Part shown: piece by piece, positions 1 through 10,901 of the stretch
Numbering within the stretch: position 1 is the first letter of the stretch
Layout of the letters: each line of letters begins with the position of its first letter
Assembly: GCA_963932145.1 (NCBI GenBank)
Contig: OZ010578.1
Span: 18,729,327 to 18,793,326, forward strand
Reading direction: 5' to 3'
Length of the DNA stretch: 64,000 nt
Origin: Acanthosepion lycidas
Taxonomy: Eukaryota; Mollusca; Cephalopoda; Sepiida; Sepiidae
Notes under the pieces: generated by a model
What the model was told of the DNA's origin: nothing
The model's input: only the letters and a program-made list of their open reading frames with translations
Database searches by the model: none
Made by a program: the position numbers and the translations under genes

Positions 1-559
1 CCTTGAAAAAAACCATTACAAATGACAGGACGTCTTAGCATATGATGAATTTTAGCGAGCCAAACTAGTTGGCGATTACTTCTGTATTAACCGAATTTAA
101 TGTCAATAAACAATCTTTGTTCTAACGGAAGTTGATCTCCGTTTACTCTAATATATTGTGGACCGTGGGAGATGCCAAAATATGATTTACACTCATTGTC
201 ACAGCAGGATATCAAAGGAGTAATGTAATTCAGAGAGTTGACCTGGAAGATATTTTTATAGAAACTAGGCACAGAATCGTGCCTCCGGTGGATGATATTG
301 ACTCTAAGAGACATGAAAACAGGCAATCGAACCAGCTGGTATTTCGATGAGTATATATTTTAATAACCTAATGAGAAAATATTATATAAGCGGCCCACCT
401 GAAAGGAAAAAGCAGAGGGCCTCTTTTATCATTGAATGTAAATCTACGTTCGAAGAAATCACCCGAAGCTACACGCTTTAAATTGATGAGATCCGGAGTG
501 GAATAAACTCTAAATATACATATGAATGAGTTTGGTTTGGTTTGGTTTACAGCATTGGG
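1..559. other. No recognisable feature
   Basis: AT-rich sequence with only short chance ORFs. I see no transposase, reverse transcriptase, tRNA-like or tandem structure here apart from a short TTTGG run near 531-548. Confidence 0.5.
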
Positions 560-586
560 TTATTTAATACCGACAAGTTTTTTTTT

Positions 587-755
587 GCTGGTAATATTTT
601 TTTTTCCAAAAATTTATTGTGGGTAATATTTTTTTCAAAAATCTAGTGCTGGTATTATTTTTTTTTTTTCAAAGATGTACTTCTGATAAATGTATTCCTG
701 TTAATATTTTTTCAAAAACCTAATGCTGGTAATATTTATTCCAAAAATGTATTGC
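587..755 (+). repeat. ~30-bp minisatellite, about 5 units
   Basis: Units begin GCTGGTAATATTTTTTT and run through CCAAAAATTTATTG. Starts are visible near 587, 619, 648, 698 and 725. The 648-698 spacing is longer because of an insertion. Units are diverged, mostly by T-tract length. Confidence 0.6.
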
Positions 756-954
756 AGGTATTAAAACATATTTTTATAATTTCATATTGTTTTGACTCCT
801 TTTAGGGGGTTAACTAATTACCAATAGCCGGGATGCTGACAGATGTTACCATGCCAGGTCAGGTTGAACCTGGGAACACCAGCAATTAAGTAGTGGTTTC
901 GCGCTCCTCAAAATCTCCTGATCAATGGCCTTGCTATAGTATGTATTTTTCGTC

Positions 955-1062
955 ATACCCTGGAAGCGGATGTAGTTTATCGACTTACCCAGGACGCTGA
1001 TCTAGTTTATTATCTTACCCAGGAAGCGAATGTAGTGTATCGTCTTACCAAGGACGGGAAGG
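955..1062 (+). repeat. 30-bp minisatellite, about 3.5 units
   Basis: Units of the form ACCCAGGAAGCGGATGTAG followed by TTTATCGACTT start at about 957, 987, 1017 and 1047 (partial). The second R1 copy, near 4903-4937, has only about one unit, so this block expanded in copy 1 or contracted in copy 2. Confidence 0.7.
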
Positions 1063-1240
1063 ATTTAGTGTCATTTTCTTCGTATTATTTACAAGAATAT
1101 CGGTAACTTGCGCCATATTTATGTCTTTGTAGTAAAGTAAGTTAAGGTTAATAAATAAATAAAACGCTTACCTGAGTGATGTGTCGTGCAAGTTAGTTTA
1201 ACAGGTCATTTCCTGTAATTTCAACGAACATCCTGATAAG

Positions 1241-1700
1241 TCTTTTAAGCGTTTCACCCCAAGCAAGGCGGGGGAGCCACTAGCACGTAATCGGTTAAAG
1301 GGAGTGATAGCAAGTGTTAAGAGGGGTGTTTGAGGAAAGGATTTAGCGGAGGACGGGGATCATGATCAAGGCATCAGAAGATGTCGATTGGTATTACATT
1401 TGAATATTTGAAAATTATAGCTTTCAGGGAAACAAATAGAAAGAAAGAAGTACCACTGTCGGGAAGTGCGAGAGGAGCTGTTGTAGTAGAAAAGCGGATA
1501 CAATTAACCGTTTCAACAGGGAAAGAGTGGGACCAAGATGCCAACTTAGTAGCACGCTTAAATACATGCAGTTTTGGCACCAGTGAAAGTATCTCGTTAG
1601 AGCAGTTGCCATGAAAATATTTGTAGAAAAGACAGAGCGAATGTACATTACGTCTGTGAGAAAGTGCTTGTAGACAAGATGGCAGATCAGGACCTATCAC
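1241..1700 (-). pseudogene. LINE (CR1/Jockey-like) reverse transcriptase C-terminus plus 3' UTR, copy A1
   Basis: On the minus strand the frame 1700-1374 reads a LINE C-terminal tail: LSHRRNVHSLCLFYKYFHGN, then a ..LVPKLHVFKRATKLAS.. segment and SHSFPVETVNC. This matches the well-known LINE ending in which a YRYFHG..SEL block is followed by an RLWNSLP block. The final block is frameshifted here. The 3' UTR ends at about 1241 with CCTTGCTTGGGGTGAAACGC followed by TTAAAA. The same protein tail and 3' terminus recur on the plus strand at 62390-63092, so this is a 5'-truncated insertion of the same family. The clade (CR1 versus Jockey) is uncertain. Confidence 0.75.
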
Positions 1701-2425
1701 ATTGCATATATGTCTCTGAATTTTGAATTTAATTCGATTGTCTATTGGAAGTTTTCTGAATGGCCATGGCCGAGAGTCAAGTACAGTTTGGAAATAAAAG
1801 GATGTTTCTTAACCTTTTTTTTCTGTTTTATTTATCACTGCATGTCGGATATTGGCCGTGGAAATGATTTTTACAGCGACTGCTTCTTTGAGATATATAG
1901 TATTATTTCGTTTCTGTTTCCAAAAAAGAACAGAAAATTTGATAGATGGTTTGTTCTTTCGACCACTGAGGCAAACAACTTTAATTAATCTTTTACTCTT
2001 TACGCTCTTTTTTCTTTCATATTCCATTAATCAACTGCTGTAATTCTAATCGAATAACGGGGCTTTAAGTGAGGCGAGCAACACAAGTGAAAATGAAAAA
2101 GCAAAAATTGAAAAAAAATAAAGAAGTGACGGGAGGAGAGTAAATTTAATCTAATTTCGTTTCTGTTCATTGCTTTCAGAAAATGGCGGTGGTAGTTTTG
2201 GTTTTCTTGCTTTGTGTTTTTGTTAAAGTTAAGAAACACATAGGTAAGTAGTTTATCACGAGGGGTGCTGAAATCTTCTCGGCTGCTCAAGAAATGACTT
2301 CAAATGTAAATTTGATGTTTAGACATGTGATCACGCTTTGAAAATGTTTCAGGTCGTGAACTGTTCATCTCGTCTCTGTACATTTATACACAAAATAATT
2401 AGTTTTTTTTCGATATATTTTGCCA
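1701..2425. other. No recognisable feature
   Basis: AT-rich sequence with short chance ORFs on both strands. No motif or repeat is supported. Confidence 0.4.
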
Positions 2426-2429
2426 TTGT

Positions 2430-3150
2430 TCATTCGGAGTTTGACTTTATGACATTTACCTGCTCAATATGATTTGAGGTCCGTTTGGCACCAATCTCTC
2501 TCAAAGATGTTTTATGTAGACGTCAGTAATACTTCGACCTTTCTGAACACGTATTTAAACCATTCTTTGATGCACAACTCTTCCGAATCATCCGGCTTTG
2601 ATGGTCTTTCTTTATAAACAGCAATATTCAGTTTATGCTATAAATATTCGATTTGATTTAATTCGGTTGATTGCAAAGGCTATTTCGTAACACTATACGT
2701 ATTCTCCTTAAACCATTCAGAAGTGTCTTTTGAACTTGATTCTCGTCGTTATCTTGTAAGATAAATTACCTGCCAAGACGAAGCTTAAAAGTAGAGAGTA
2801 ATCTATCTTTTCAAAAGAATGGACTGGTATTACAGTGAATCCCTTTTCCATCCAATCCTTCTGTTATTTTCTTCCAAATAACTCATCACTTATGTCCTTA
2901 GTTTTCACATTTTTTCGTCTGATCATCTAACTGTATGATAATAATTATTCAATTAACCACAAAAAAGTCACGTCAAATGTAACCAAATTATATTATGTTT
3001 CCGTTACTCATGCTTAATTTCTCGTAAACCATCTGTAAAATGCATGTCGTTTCAATGTTCTACAGATTGTTCCGACGTGTACATATTTTCTAGAATTTTC
3101 ATTGGATATTGTCTAAGCTTCGTTTCATTATCTAGGACTGTGTAATCTTG
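2430..3150 (-). pseudogene. Decayed Tc1-like transposase
   Basis: Reading the minus strand and allowing frameshifts, I see in order an HTH-linker piece (ICRTLKRHAFYRWF, near 3060-3000), then QDND..SSKDTSEWFKEN, then a degenerate signature PLQSTELNQIEYL corresponding to the Tc1 WPxQSPDLNPIExLW block (near 2700-2640), then KLNIAVYKERPSKPDD and LCIKEWFKYVF. This is the order expected of a Tc1/mariner DDE transposase. Stops and frameshifts make it inactive. No terminal inverted repeats were identified, so the ends are approximate. Confidence 0.7.
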
Positions 3151-3467
3151 TTCACGCAATCTGTTGAAAACTCCCTTGGACGAAACGATTTTATAAGCAA
3201 TAATACGGAACCAACTAATTTCTATATTTTTTTCATTTAAGAACGTTCGTAGAAGAACAAATTATAGCAACCTTCATTTAGCTTTCTCCGAATTAATAAA
3301 CCTCAGTCAATTTCGTTTTGTAGGCTATGGCAGTAATCTTGCCTTTTCTTCAGCATGAAAGAAATAATGGGTTAATTTATATATTTCTAAAGTGACGGTA
3401 AGTTTCAGGGAAAGTAAACGGTTAAATTAATATGTTTTACTAAAGACGAAAAAAATTTAAAAAAATA

Positions 3468-3547
3468 TTAGGTTCGTGCAAAAATAATATCGTTTTTTTG
3501 ACGTTAAAAATACGTCAAAAAACGATATTATTTTTGCACAAACCTAA
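3468..3547. mobile_element. Hairpin MITE A (mariner-type TIR), 80 bp
   Basis: An almost perfect palindrome starting TTAGGTTCGTGCAAAAATAA and ending with its reverse complement, with a loop around GTTAAAAATAC. It is flanked by TA on both sides (3466-3467, 3548-3549), the expected Tc1/mariner target duplication. It belongs to a seven-member family in this window. Confidence 0.85.
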
Positions 3548-4700
3548 TATTAATTATGTCATTGCATTTCTGTCGATTTCGTTGATATCGACTGATTCGA
3601 AATTCTACTGATATTATACTGGATTATATTTCCAACAGGTTTTTCGAATCTCTCCTGGATAGAATAAAATCTATATATGGCTAAATCCAAAGAATTAAGA
3701 AACCATGGGAACGGCAATCAATTTCTCATTTGCATGTATATTTCAATATACAAATATCCACGAAGTCTTATAAATAATTACATAAATCAGGCCTAGGATA
3801 ATATGTATGAACTGAGAAACAAACAACATTTAACGTTTTCAATGGCTTAACTACTTTGCCGGTGATAGACCAACTCATAATGGAGTTTATGTCACAATTT
3901 ACTTAGTTTAATGTGGAATAACCCTAAACTCAATACAATTACGTGTTCAACGTTTGAAATAGATATTATTTCAATAAGTTAACATTGAAATTAAAACTGT
4001 ATATGATTATTTTTAAGACTTCTCGCTTCGTCGAAATTTGAATAGTTATTTAACTGATACAATTGCATACATTTCCTTTATTTCACTATAGGTGTATTTT
4101 CTAAACGATTCAACTCAGTAGAATTTGGTATTGCTTTATTATTATCCAGTACATATGGATGGGTAATTTATTTTCGTGACACAGGTGGGAACTTATGAGT
4201 ACTAAGTTACTTTTGTTCAAGCAAGTAGCTCCTTTGTCATTGCTTCGATATATTTGTCATAGAAAGCAGGTTTCCGTTTGTTGATGTAATTTTCGCAAAT
4301 ACTTCATCAAATACTTGTTTTTTGTTGTTTTTTTGCTGTTGTTTTTAGATTCTCTTTCTTCTGTTTTAGTAGATATGCTAGATGAACTCCCGATGTGATT
4401 ATGCAGCTTATTTAGAGAAGATAAAGATTTATCTTAACGAGTTACGCAGACAACCTTTGAGCAATCAATCATCTCAGTCAAACAATAACAAGGAATACAT
4501 TCAGTGAGATTTTACGCAAAAGGATGAAGCGTGCTGAGCAAATTCCATCAAATGTTATTGTCTGTTTGGTTTCGTTTGGTCTATTTTGTTCTATGGCCTT
4601 TCGCCCTCAATGGATATTTTAGTATGAACAAAATATTTATTCTTTGTATGAAATCAATTTGACCTATTTTTGTAAAGAGGATTTTTTGTCGAGTGTTTAA
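3548..4700. other. No recognisable feature
   Basis: AT-rich sequence without convincing coding, tandem or tRNA-like content. Confidence 0.4.
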
Positions 4701-4707
4701 TATATTA

Positions 4708-4940
4708 GTGGTAATATTTTCCAAAATTGTATTGCAACTATTTCTACTACAAAACAATTATCTTTATACTTTCATAGAGTTTTGACCCATATTTAGGACT
4801 CTACAGGTTGCATCACCCGGGGGTCAGGGTGGACATGTGAACAAAAGAAATTCCGATGTGTTTTCATGCTCCTCAAAACCTTCCGATCAAAGCCCTTGCT
4901 ACCGGATGTAGTTTATCGACATAACCAGAACATTTTATTG
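4708..4940 (+). repeat. Dispersed repeat R1, copy 2
   Basis: Diverged second copy of the block at 560-1075, in the same orientation. It shares GGTAATATTTTCCAAAA, a TTTTGACCCATATTTAGGA-like stretch, TGCTCCTCAAAACC, GATCAAAGCCCTTGCTA and GGATGTAGTTTATCGAC. It has about one unit of the 30-bp minisatellite. Confidence 0.6.
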
Positions 4941-5094
4941 TCGGGATGGTGAATGCTAATAACAGATTTTCTTTTATATTATTTTCGGAAAATGTGCCCA
5001 CTGTATTATCTCAAGTCAATAAAGAGCTTTTATGTTATTCGATTTACTCTTTTTTTTTTATTTTTAGTATTTTACCTGGAATACTTGAAGTGAC

Positions 5095-5262
5095 ATTTAA
5101 GAAAAACGCAATTATTTATTAAAAAAAAAAGAAAAGAAAAACACAGCGTCTCATTTAAATAGCAATTATCCATTAAAATAAGAAAGAAAAAAACTCGGTG
5201 TATCTGTAAAAAGGTAATTATTTATCGCAATTAGTAAATAAAATTACTGTTGTCAGTAGAAT
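5095..5262 (+). repeat. ~50-bp minisatellite, first block (about 3 units)
   Basis: Diverged units containing GTGTATCTGTAAAAAGG, then TAATTATTTAT, then AAAATAAGAAA. The same unit forms the larger block at 5945-6435. The two blocks are separated by ~680 bp of other sequence. Confidence 0.7.
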
Positions 5263-5944
5263 GGCATTCGAGTGTTATTCAATAAACAAATACGAATAAT
5301 CGACTTTTGGCGATTTTCTAGCGTCGAAAATAATTGAAACATAATTGTCTGAAAATATACTGCATGATGTAAATATGTTATATTAAATTGTACAAAAATA
5401 CAGGAAGGCAAAATATTATCTCTGGCTAAACTGTATAAGAAAAATGACAAAAATGTTGATGACATTTAGAAAGGGAATAGAAAACAATATTAAACAATTC
5501 AAGTTCGAACAGTTATCGAATTTCGAAGGCATTTAAGTTCTGTATATGAAAGAAATTATATTAAATAAAAAGAAATTTGTCGTCGTCAAAGTTTCGTTCT
5601 GGTATCTTTCCTGATAGCCACGTCATTCACAGGATGATACAGAAAAGCAATCTGATGAAATGTGACTGAGGCATGGTTTCAAATGCTCCGTATTTGTCGA
5701 TCAATTTTTTAGTGCATTCAGATGATCTCAATTTCATGAACCTTTATTCTTGGGACTTGGGATATATTTAGATAATTTTGTAACTGTTAATAAGAAAGAA
5801 AATTAATAGTTGTAATAAAATATTTTATTACAAATTTAAAGATTGCTATTCTCTTAAGTATTTCTAACTCAAAATATGAATCTCACTCATTGCCACTCAT
5901 GCAATGTTCACATCTAAAAATAAGACGAAAGACATGGTGCTTCA
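5263..5944. other. Sequence between the two minisatellite blocks, unclassified
   Basis: AT-rich and without the 50-bp period. It may be an insertion that split one array, or an unexpanded flank. A 70-residue minus-strand ORF (5253-5465) has no recognisable motif. Confidence 0.35.
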
Positions 5945-6435
5945 GGAATAAGGCACTTATTAAAGTAACAAAAAAAGTGTGTCAGTACAAACGTAAATAA
6001 TTAATAAAATAAGAAAATAAAAAAAAACAGTGTTTCAGTTAAATGAAAATTATCCATTAAAATAAGAAAATAAAAACGCGGTGTGTCAGTAAAAAGGCAA
6101 TTATTTATCTCAATAAATGAATAAAAACAGTTTGTCAGTACAAAAGCATATTCTTGTTAAAATATGAAAAAGAAAACTTTGTTCAATGAAAAGCACTTAT
6201 TTATTGAAATTAGAAAAGAAACCTCGGTATATTAACAGAAAGTCAAAATTAAAAATAAAACACGGCGACTCTGAAAAACGTAATTATTTCTTAAAATAAA
6301 AAAGGAAAACACGGTGTGCCTGTAAAAGGCAGTTATTTATCAAAATATGAAATAAAAAAGACGATGTTTATAAACAGGTAATTATTTATTAAAATAAAAA
6401 AAATGTCGATAAAGAGGTAATTATTCTCGATAAAT
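5945..6435 (+). repeat. ~50-bp minisatellite, main block (about 10 units)
   Basis: Tandem diverged units of the form CGGTGTGTCAGTAAAAAGGC, then AATTATTTATT, then AAAATAAGAAAA. The GTGT.CAGT element falls near 5976, 6031, 6079, 6129, 6176, 6224, 6262, 6310, 6359 and 6402, a period of roughly 40-55 bp. Divergence between units suggests an old array. Confidence 0.8.
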
Positions 6436-6595
6436 ATCTCTACAAGTTTTCCATATATTACTCTGTAGTATTTTATGCTTCAATTTCATATCACGTTTTT
6501 GTTAATTTGGGATCTCTTTCAAAACCAAAAATCATATAATTGAAATAAAAAAGTTATTTTTTTAATATTATGTCTAAAGTAAAATCCTCATATAC

Positions 6596-7270
6596 AGGGT
6601 CTGCCAAACGTTTCTACACATTTCAGAAAAAAGTCATACTTTTATAAATATTATAATACTAAATTTATTCAGACATCACAATATTGATAAGAGTTAGCTT
6701 TGGACAATAAAATCCTACTGTATGCTCAAAATGGTGGCCTTTATCTTCCATACATTTAATAGTACTATGAACTATTAGTTGGGAATCTTTGGCCAGGCTG
6801 TCCAGTAGGATAACTATATATACATTTTTAATTTCCTGTATAAGGGGTTCCAATGTAGTCAGTGTTTTTGCGATACACATCATCCTTTAGTGGTCCCCAT
6901 TGGTAATAGCGTGTAGGTGTTGAATCAGGAGAAAATAACGGGAAGAACTTGACTGCACATTTTCGTCCTGGACGGAATCCTTGCAAATTCTTATTTAGAT
7001 AAGCTCGAACGCCGTGCTATTATGTCGGTGCACAGTCTTGTTGACAAAAAAAAAAAAAAAAAAAAAAAAACAATTCCATAAGGTTCATGTATGGCAGTGT
7101 TATCGCCATTTACCCAAACTACAAAAGACCACTTTTTTCCTTTCATGAAATGTGTTTAAAATTTTTCGGTGGCCTCTGTCTATGTAGGTACATAGATTAA
7201 AGTCAGTCTTATTAGGGAGTAAACGCTTTTTTCTTTGTAAGTTTTGTTAGGTTTTATGCTATCTGAAGTA
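6596..7270 (-). pseudogene. Decayed IS630/Tc1-mariner transposase of DD41D type
   Basis: On the minus strand, one frame runs from QQDCAPT (catalytic Asp block, near 7045) through AYLNKNLQGF and SPDSTPTRYYQWG to PLKDDVYRKN. A frame change then gives TLEPLIQEIKN and DKGHHFEHTV, the usual C-terminal tail. I count 41 residues between the second Asp and the position of the third, which is Arg here (TPTR in place of the usual TPxD), so the active site is broken. Two stops follow QQDCAPT. Upstream of the Asp block the frame is interrupted by a ~24-nt poly-A tract (poly-T in coding sense). A CAGGGTCTGCCAAACG stretch near 6596 may be the 3' end. Confidence 0.7.
7047..7070 (+). repeat. Poly-A tract inside a transposase relic
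   Basis: About 24 consecutive A residues lie immediately upstream (in coding sense) of the QQDCAPT block of the 6596-7270 transposase relic. It could be slippage expansion or the tail of a retro-insertion. No other insertion hallmark is visible. Confidence 0.7.
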
Positions 7271-7422
7271 GAAGGGAACTGGGTTTTTTTCTGGACAATC
7301 TTCCAAGTGCCTGCGTGTAAATCATCATTTGTTTTAGGTTATTTTGAAAGTAATGACCGATTTTAAAATAAAACTTTTGTGTTCTTATATATTATTTAAT
7401 AGTTGCACTGAAAATTACATTA

Positions 7423-7488
7423 TTAGTCTGGTGCAAACTCATATAGTAACACATGTGAGAAAACGACATTATTTTTGCACCAACCTAA
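7423..7488. mobile_element. Hairpin MITE G, left arm shortened
   Basis: The right arm, TGTGAGAAAACGACATTATT then TTTGCACCAACCTAA, is intact and matches MITE E at 38758-38839, including the GTAAC.CATGTGAG loop region. The left arm retains TTAGTCTGGTGCAAA but lacks most of the AATAATGTCG segment, giving ~66 bp instead of ~82. Confidence 0.7.
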
Positions 7489-7579
7489 TACATATTCCTA
7501 ATGATTGAAGTGTACTCTTTGTTAATTGTCTAACAATCTCTATCAGAATACATCTTAAAGCATTAGATCCAGCTGATAT

Positions 7580-8460
7580 TTAACCTGAAAAATATGTGAT
7601 GCGTATAAATTGATTGCATGGGTTCAAGCCTGGTCATAAAACTTCTCAAACTGCTGTCAACATTCATAGAGCATTGAGTGAAAGACACTGTTTTGATCAG
7701 ACGGTGCGATCTACAAATTTTGAAGGTCAGAGTTATAGTGGACGTCCATCTGCAATTGACAATCAACATCTGAAAATAGTAGTCTTGCAAGATTCACGTC
7801 AGTCGTATCGAAGTCATTTCTCCCAGAATGGGTCACAGCATTTCAACAATATCAGTTCCTCTCAAGAAAATTGGCAAGTGGAAGGAATTCGATAAATGGG
7901 ATTCAAATGAACTCAATGAAAGTGAAAGATTTCGATGTTTTGAATTGTGTTCGATGCTGCCTTTGCGAAATTCGAATGATAAATTTCATGATCGATTAGC
8001 AATTTGTGATGAGAATGTGATCCTATGTGTCAATCGTAAACGCTTGGCTCAGTGGCTTGGTCATAAACACTTTCCAACACCGAAAATACACCAACATATG
8101 ATGAGGAGGATTGTCTCTTTGTCGGCCATCGGCGTTACCCATTACAGCTTTCTGGAAACGAACCAGATCATCACTGCCAGTAAATGAATGAAATACAGAT
8201 TCAATTAAGCAAAATACGACTGGCACTGATTAATCAATGTAGTTTAATTCCGCTTCTGTGTAATGTTCGGCCATATGTTGCCAGAATAACATTGCAGAAG
8301 ATCACCGACTTGGGATACGAGACATTGCCACATCCACCATATTCTTCTAATGTCTCAGCAATTGAGTACCAGAGATAAAAACATGGAAATAATTTTACAA
8401 AAGGTATTTCGTTGCAAATTAAATGCATAAACTACATTCAGAGATTTATTGGAGTCTAAA
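7580..8460 (+). pseudogene. Decayed mariner (DD34D, Hsmar1/SETMAR-like) transposase
   Basis: Across several plus-strand frames I see HTH-region text (GHKTSQTAVNIHRAL, GQSYSGRPSAIDNQ), then IGKWKEFDKW, then LCSMLPLRNSNDKFHDR followed by ICDEN (first catalytic Asp retained), then HFPTPKIHQ, GVTHYSFLE, ALINQ, VRPYVARITLQK and LGYETLPHPPYS. The second catalytic block, normally HDNARPH, reads CNVRPY, so its Asp is lost. The third block, normally PDLxPTDYH, reads SNVSAIEYQ, with Glu replacing the Asp. Multiple stops are present and no clear 3' TIR was found. Its group is the one whose TIRs resemble the hairpin MITEs here. Confidence 0.85.
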
Positions 8461-9778
8461 GATCTTTATAGTTTTATCTTAAAATCAAATTTAAACATGT
8501 AACTCAATAACAGAAATGCATAGGTATTCAAGGTTCCTATTTTGGCCGATTTAAAAACTGATTAAATACATTAATAATAAATGAATAAAAATTTGATTCT
8601 ATAAAAGGATATTACTTACTGCTCTGCCTAATAATAATTACTACAGAAGCTCGAAACACGATTTATGGTTATAATGCAATAAGCATTTACGTATAGATAA
8701 AATAAAGACATCTAAACATACAAAAAAGCGTTAGGAAGATTTCGCTGTTCAATATTTCAAATGGTGAGGGACTGTACTTCTATCTCGGTTTGAAAAATAT
8801 ATTTACGGCAATGAAACTAAATAATCATCTCAGTTTAGAGACAGGTCACTATTTATTTTTTGTAAAGTGTTAAACAAAGAATTAATTAGATTTAAAAGAA
8901 TATGCAGCCAACTAGCGGATGATATTAGACGTTAGATAAACGAATATTCGCATGTAGTCTGCATTTTTTTCTGTGTATATTAATGCATGCATACATACAT
9001 ATATACATACCTGTATGTATGCAGATATACATACACACATGATGTTTGTATGCATGGTGAAAGAGTATGAACATCAATAACAACTTTTCTATCTATCCGT
9101 GTTTGGAATTTCCGAGTTTTTCTCCTCCTAGACCAGATGCTAAACAGCGATCGAAAATACCCGTTTAATCTACTATTTAACCCACGGTTGGGGAGAAAAT
9201 AAGATTCCTTCTTCTCTCATGGTTATTTGCTAAAAAGCTTTATTTGAAAAATAGGTGCTTTTTCCTGAAATTCTATTTCTATTGACGATAGCTTGATGAA
9301 TATTATCCAACTAAACCAGTGACCAGACAAATGCAAATTAGAATGCAAAAGTCAATGGCATATATGAGGTTTCTTCTGTGTAATTTAATTTTACTTTTAT
9401 TTCAAACTTTATCACCTACAAAGCGATATATATGATATGTAGCCCGCTTCAATATCTGAAACTTTATTAAATCTTCATTGAAATGTTTGATCAACTAATG
9501 TACAGAAAATCAAATAACGGATAAGTGTTTCTCGCTTAGACCGGTGGTTAATCATTTCACATCGCTGATCAATGTGAAATTCATTACTTGAGACCTGGCA
9601 CAGGCTAAAATGTGCTTAGTAAAACTTTATCAAGTGCCAGACTATAAAATACGAATCGATAGCTTTAGAAGGAAATGTTTATAGAGGGTTTTGTAAAAGA
9701 GGGTCGATCACGTAATTTTGAAATCAGTTTTCAGAATGCAGTTGATGGTGTCAATACCAGTTGACAGGTTGAACAGGT
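8461..9778. other. No recognisable feature
   Basis: AT-rich DNA with a short (CATA/TACA)n patch near 8985-9045. No coding relic is supported. Confidence 0.4.
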
Positions 9779-10016
9779 ATGAAACATTTTTTTTTCTCAA
9801 GAGGGTTTAAGATATCACGAATGTATGTAATGCCAAGCAGATTTCGTTGCAATCCATCCAAAAGGCCCGAAAAATTGTGGGTTAGAAGCATGTCGAAAAC
9901 GTTACGTGAGTATGCATCACGACGAGAAAAGCATATATTAGTTATTCGTCGTCTACTTTATGGCAAGAAATTTTACGTACGTACGTCTGGTCAATCCAAA
10001 ATTCAAGAATGCCTAT
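9779..10016 (+). other. Open stretch of unknown origin, possible transposase N-terminus relic
   Basis: A frame beginning at 9779 gives a basic, HTH-like text (KRPEKLWVRSMSKTLREYAS, then RRLLYGKKFYV) before running into a microsatellite. This could be the DNA-binding half of an IS630-type transposase, but the resemblance is weak and no catalytic block follows. Confidence 0.2.
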
Positions 10017-10033
10017 ATATATATATATATATA

Positions 10034-10132
10034 TTAGGTTGGTGCAAAAATAATGACGTAATAATGTCGTTTTTTGACGTATCTTTAACGTCAAAAACGA
10101 CATTATTACTTCATTAATTTGCACCAACCTAA
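10034..10132. mobile_element. Hairpin MITE B, 99 bp
   Basis: Begins TTAGGTTGGTGCAAAAATAA, continues with TGACGTAATAATGTCG, and ends with the inverted partner, reading TTTGCACCAACCTAA. TA flanks both ends, and the element sits inside an (AT)n array (10017-10033 and 10133-10155). It is in the ~100-bp size class with C and F. Confidence 0.9.
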
Positions 10133-10165
10133 TATATATATATATATATATATACAACGAATTAA

Positions 10166-10451
10166 ATGTATCTCCAACGAATTAAATAATATTTATGTTG
10201 GCCAAACTGGCTTTCACGACGCTTGACACTACATTTGAATGATAAATCTAACATTTTAGGCATTTAAAACAACATACCTGGCCGCGTACACAATTCAGTA
10301 AAATCCTTGTAGAAAATACAACTATACTTAGACATGAAAACAATAAACAAAAACTAAAAATTCTCGAAGCTATATCCATAAAACAGCTGAAACATAATCT
10401 GAACAAATTAAACTATGAAATCTCCACAAATATTCTTAAATGTCTATAATT
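10166..10451 (+). pseudogene. GIY-YIG endonuclease C-terminus of a Penelope-like or related retroelement
   Basis: One frame gives NIYVGQTGFH at 10188-10217, matching the second half of the GIY-YIG motif. After frameshifts, an open frame from 10261 reads HLKQHTWPRTQFSKIL, a span of EN and LRHE residues, LKILEAISIKQLKHNL and finally LNYEISTNILKCL with a stop at 10447-10449. This is the normal order and ending for the endonuclease tail of GIY-YIG-bearing retroelements. No reverse transcriptase is retained upstream. The left edge abuts MITE B and its AT array. Confidence 0.7.
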
Positions 10452-10857
10452 GGTAACAGAAGCCATTGATTTATACCAACGGCTTCCCATATTAATACTT
10501 CTCGAATTCACTCTCGCGTGGTCATGTGTGACGTCCTGAGCTGCGGTGCGATTTTCGCTTTCAGGGTCATATATGCACGTGTTTATCGTTGCTTGTAAAT
10601 CATCCATGTAAACAGAAACAGATTATCACCACTTTCTTGTCCGTGTTTTGCTTACTATATTGTACTGTAATTGTCATCTTTGGTAATGGCTTACGTAAGC
10701 CGAAAGCTCAGATTGGATTAAAAAAAATATGTATCAATATTGTGATTTTCTTTCTTCGTTTAATGATAATCTTATTAAGCTTATCAAACGATATGGAGAG
10801 AATTTACATAAAATAAATTGACAAAACTTGTCTATATTATTTAATGAAACATGTATG

Positions 10858-10901
<44 letters not shown>

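Larger units (their letters stand above)
560..1075 (+). repeat. Dispersed repeat R1, copy 1, with two internal minisatellites
   Basis: A ~500-bp block that recurs in the same orientation, diverged and shorter, at about 4708-4940. Shared landmarks in order are a GGTAATATTTT/CCAAAAATGTATTGC unit, a TTTTGACTCCTTTTAGG-like stretch, GCTCCTCAAAA.CT.C.GATCAA, CCTTGCTA and GGATGTAGTTTATCGAC. It carries an upstream ~30-bp minisatellite and a downstream 30-bp minisatellite. No coding content is visible, so the class of element is unknown. Confidence 0.6.

Noticed and set aside
1381..1614. 77-residue plus-strand ORF
   Set aside because: Antisense shadow of the LINE C-terminus encoded on the minus strand.
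8985..9045. Microsatellite array worth a separate entry
   Set aside because: Only a short CATA/TACA patch with many interruptions.
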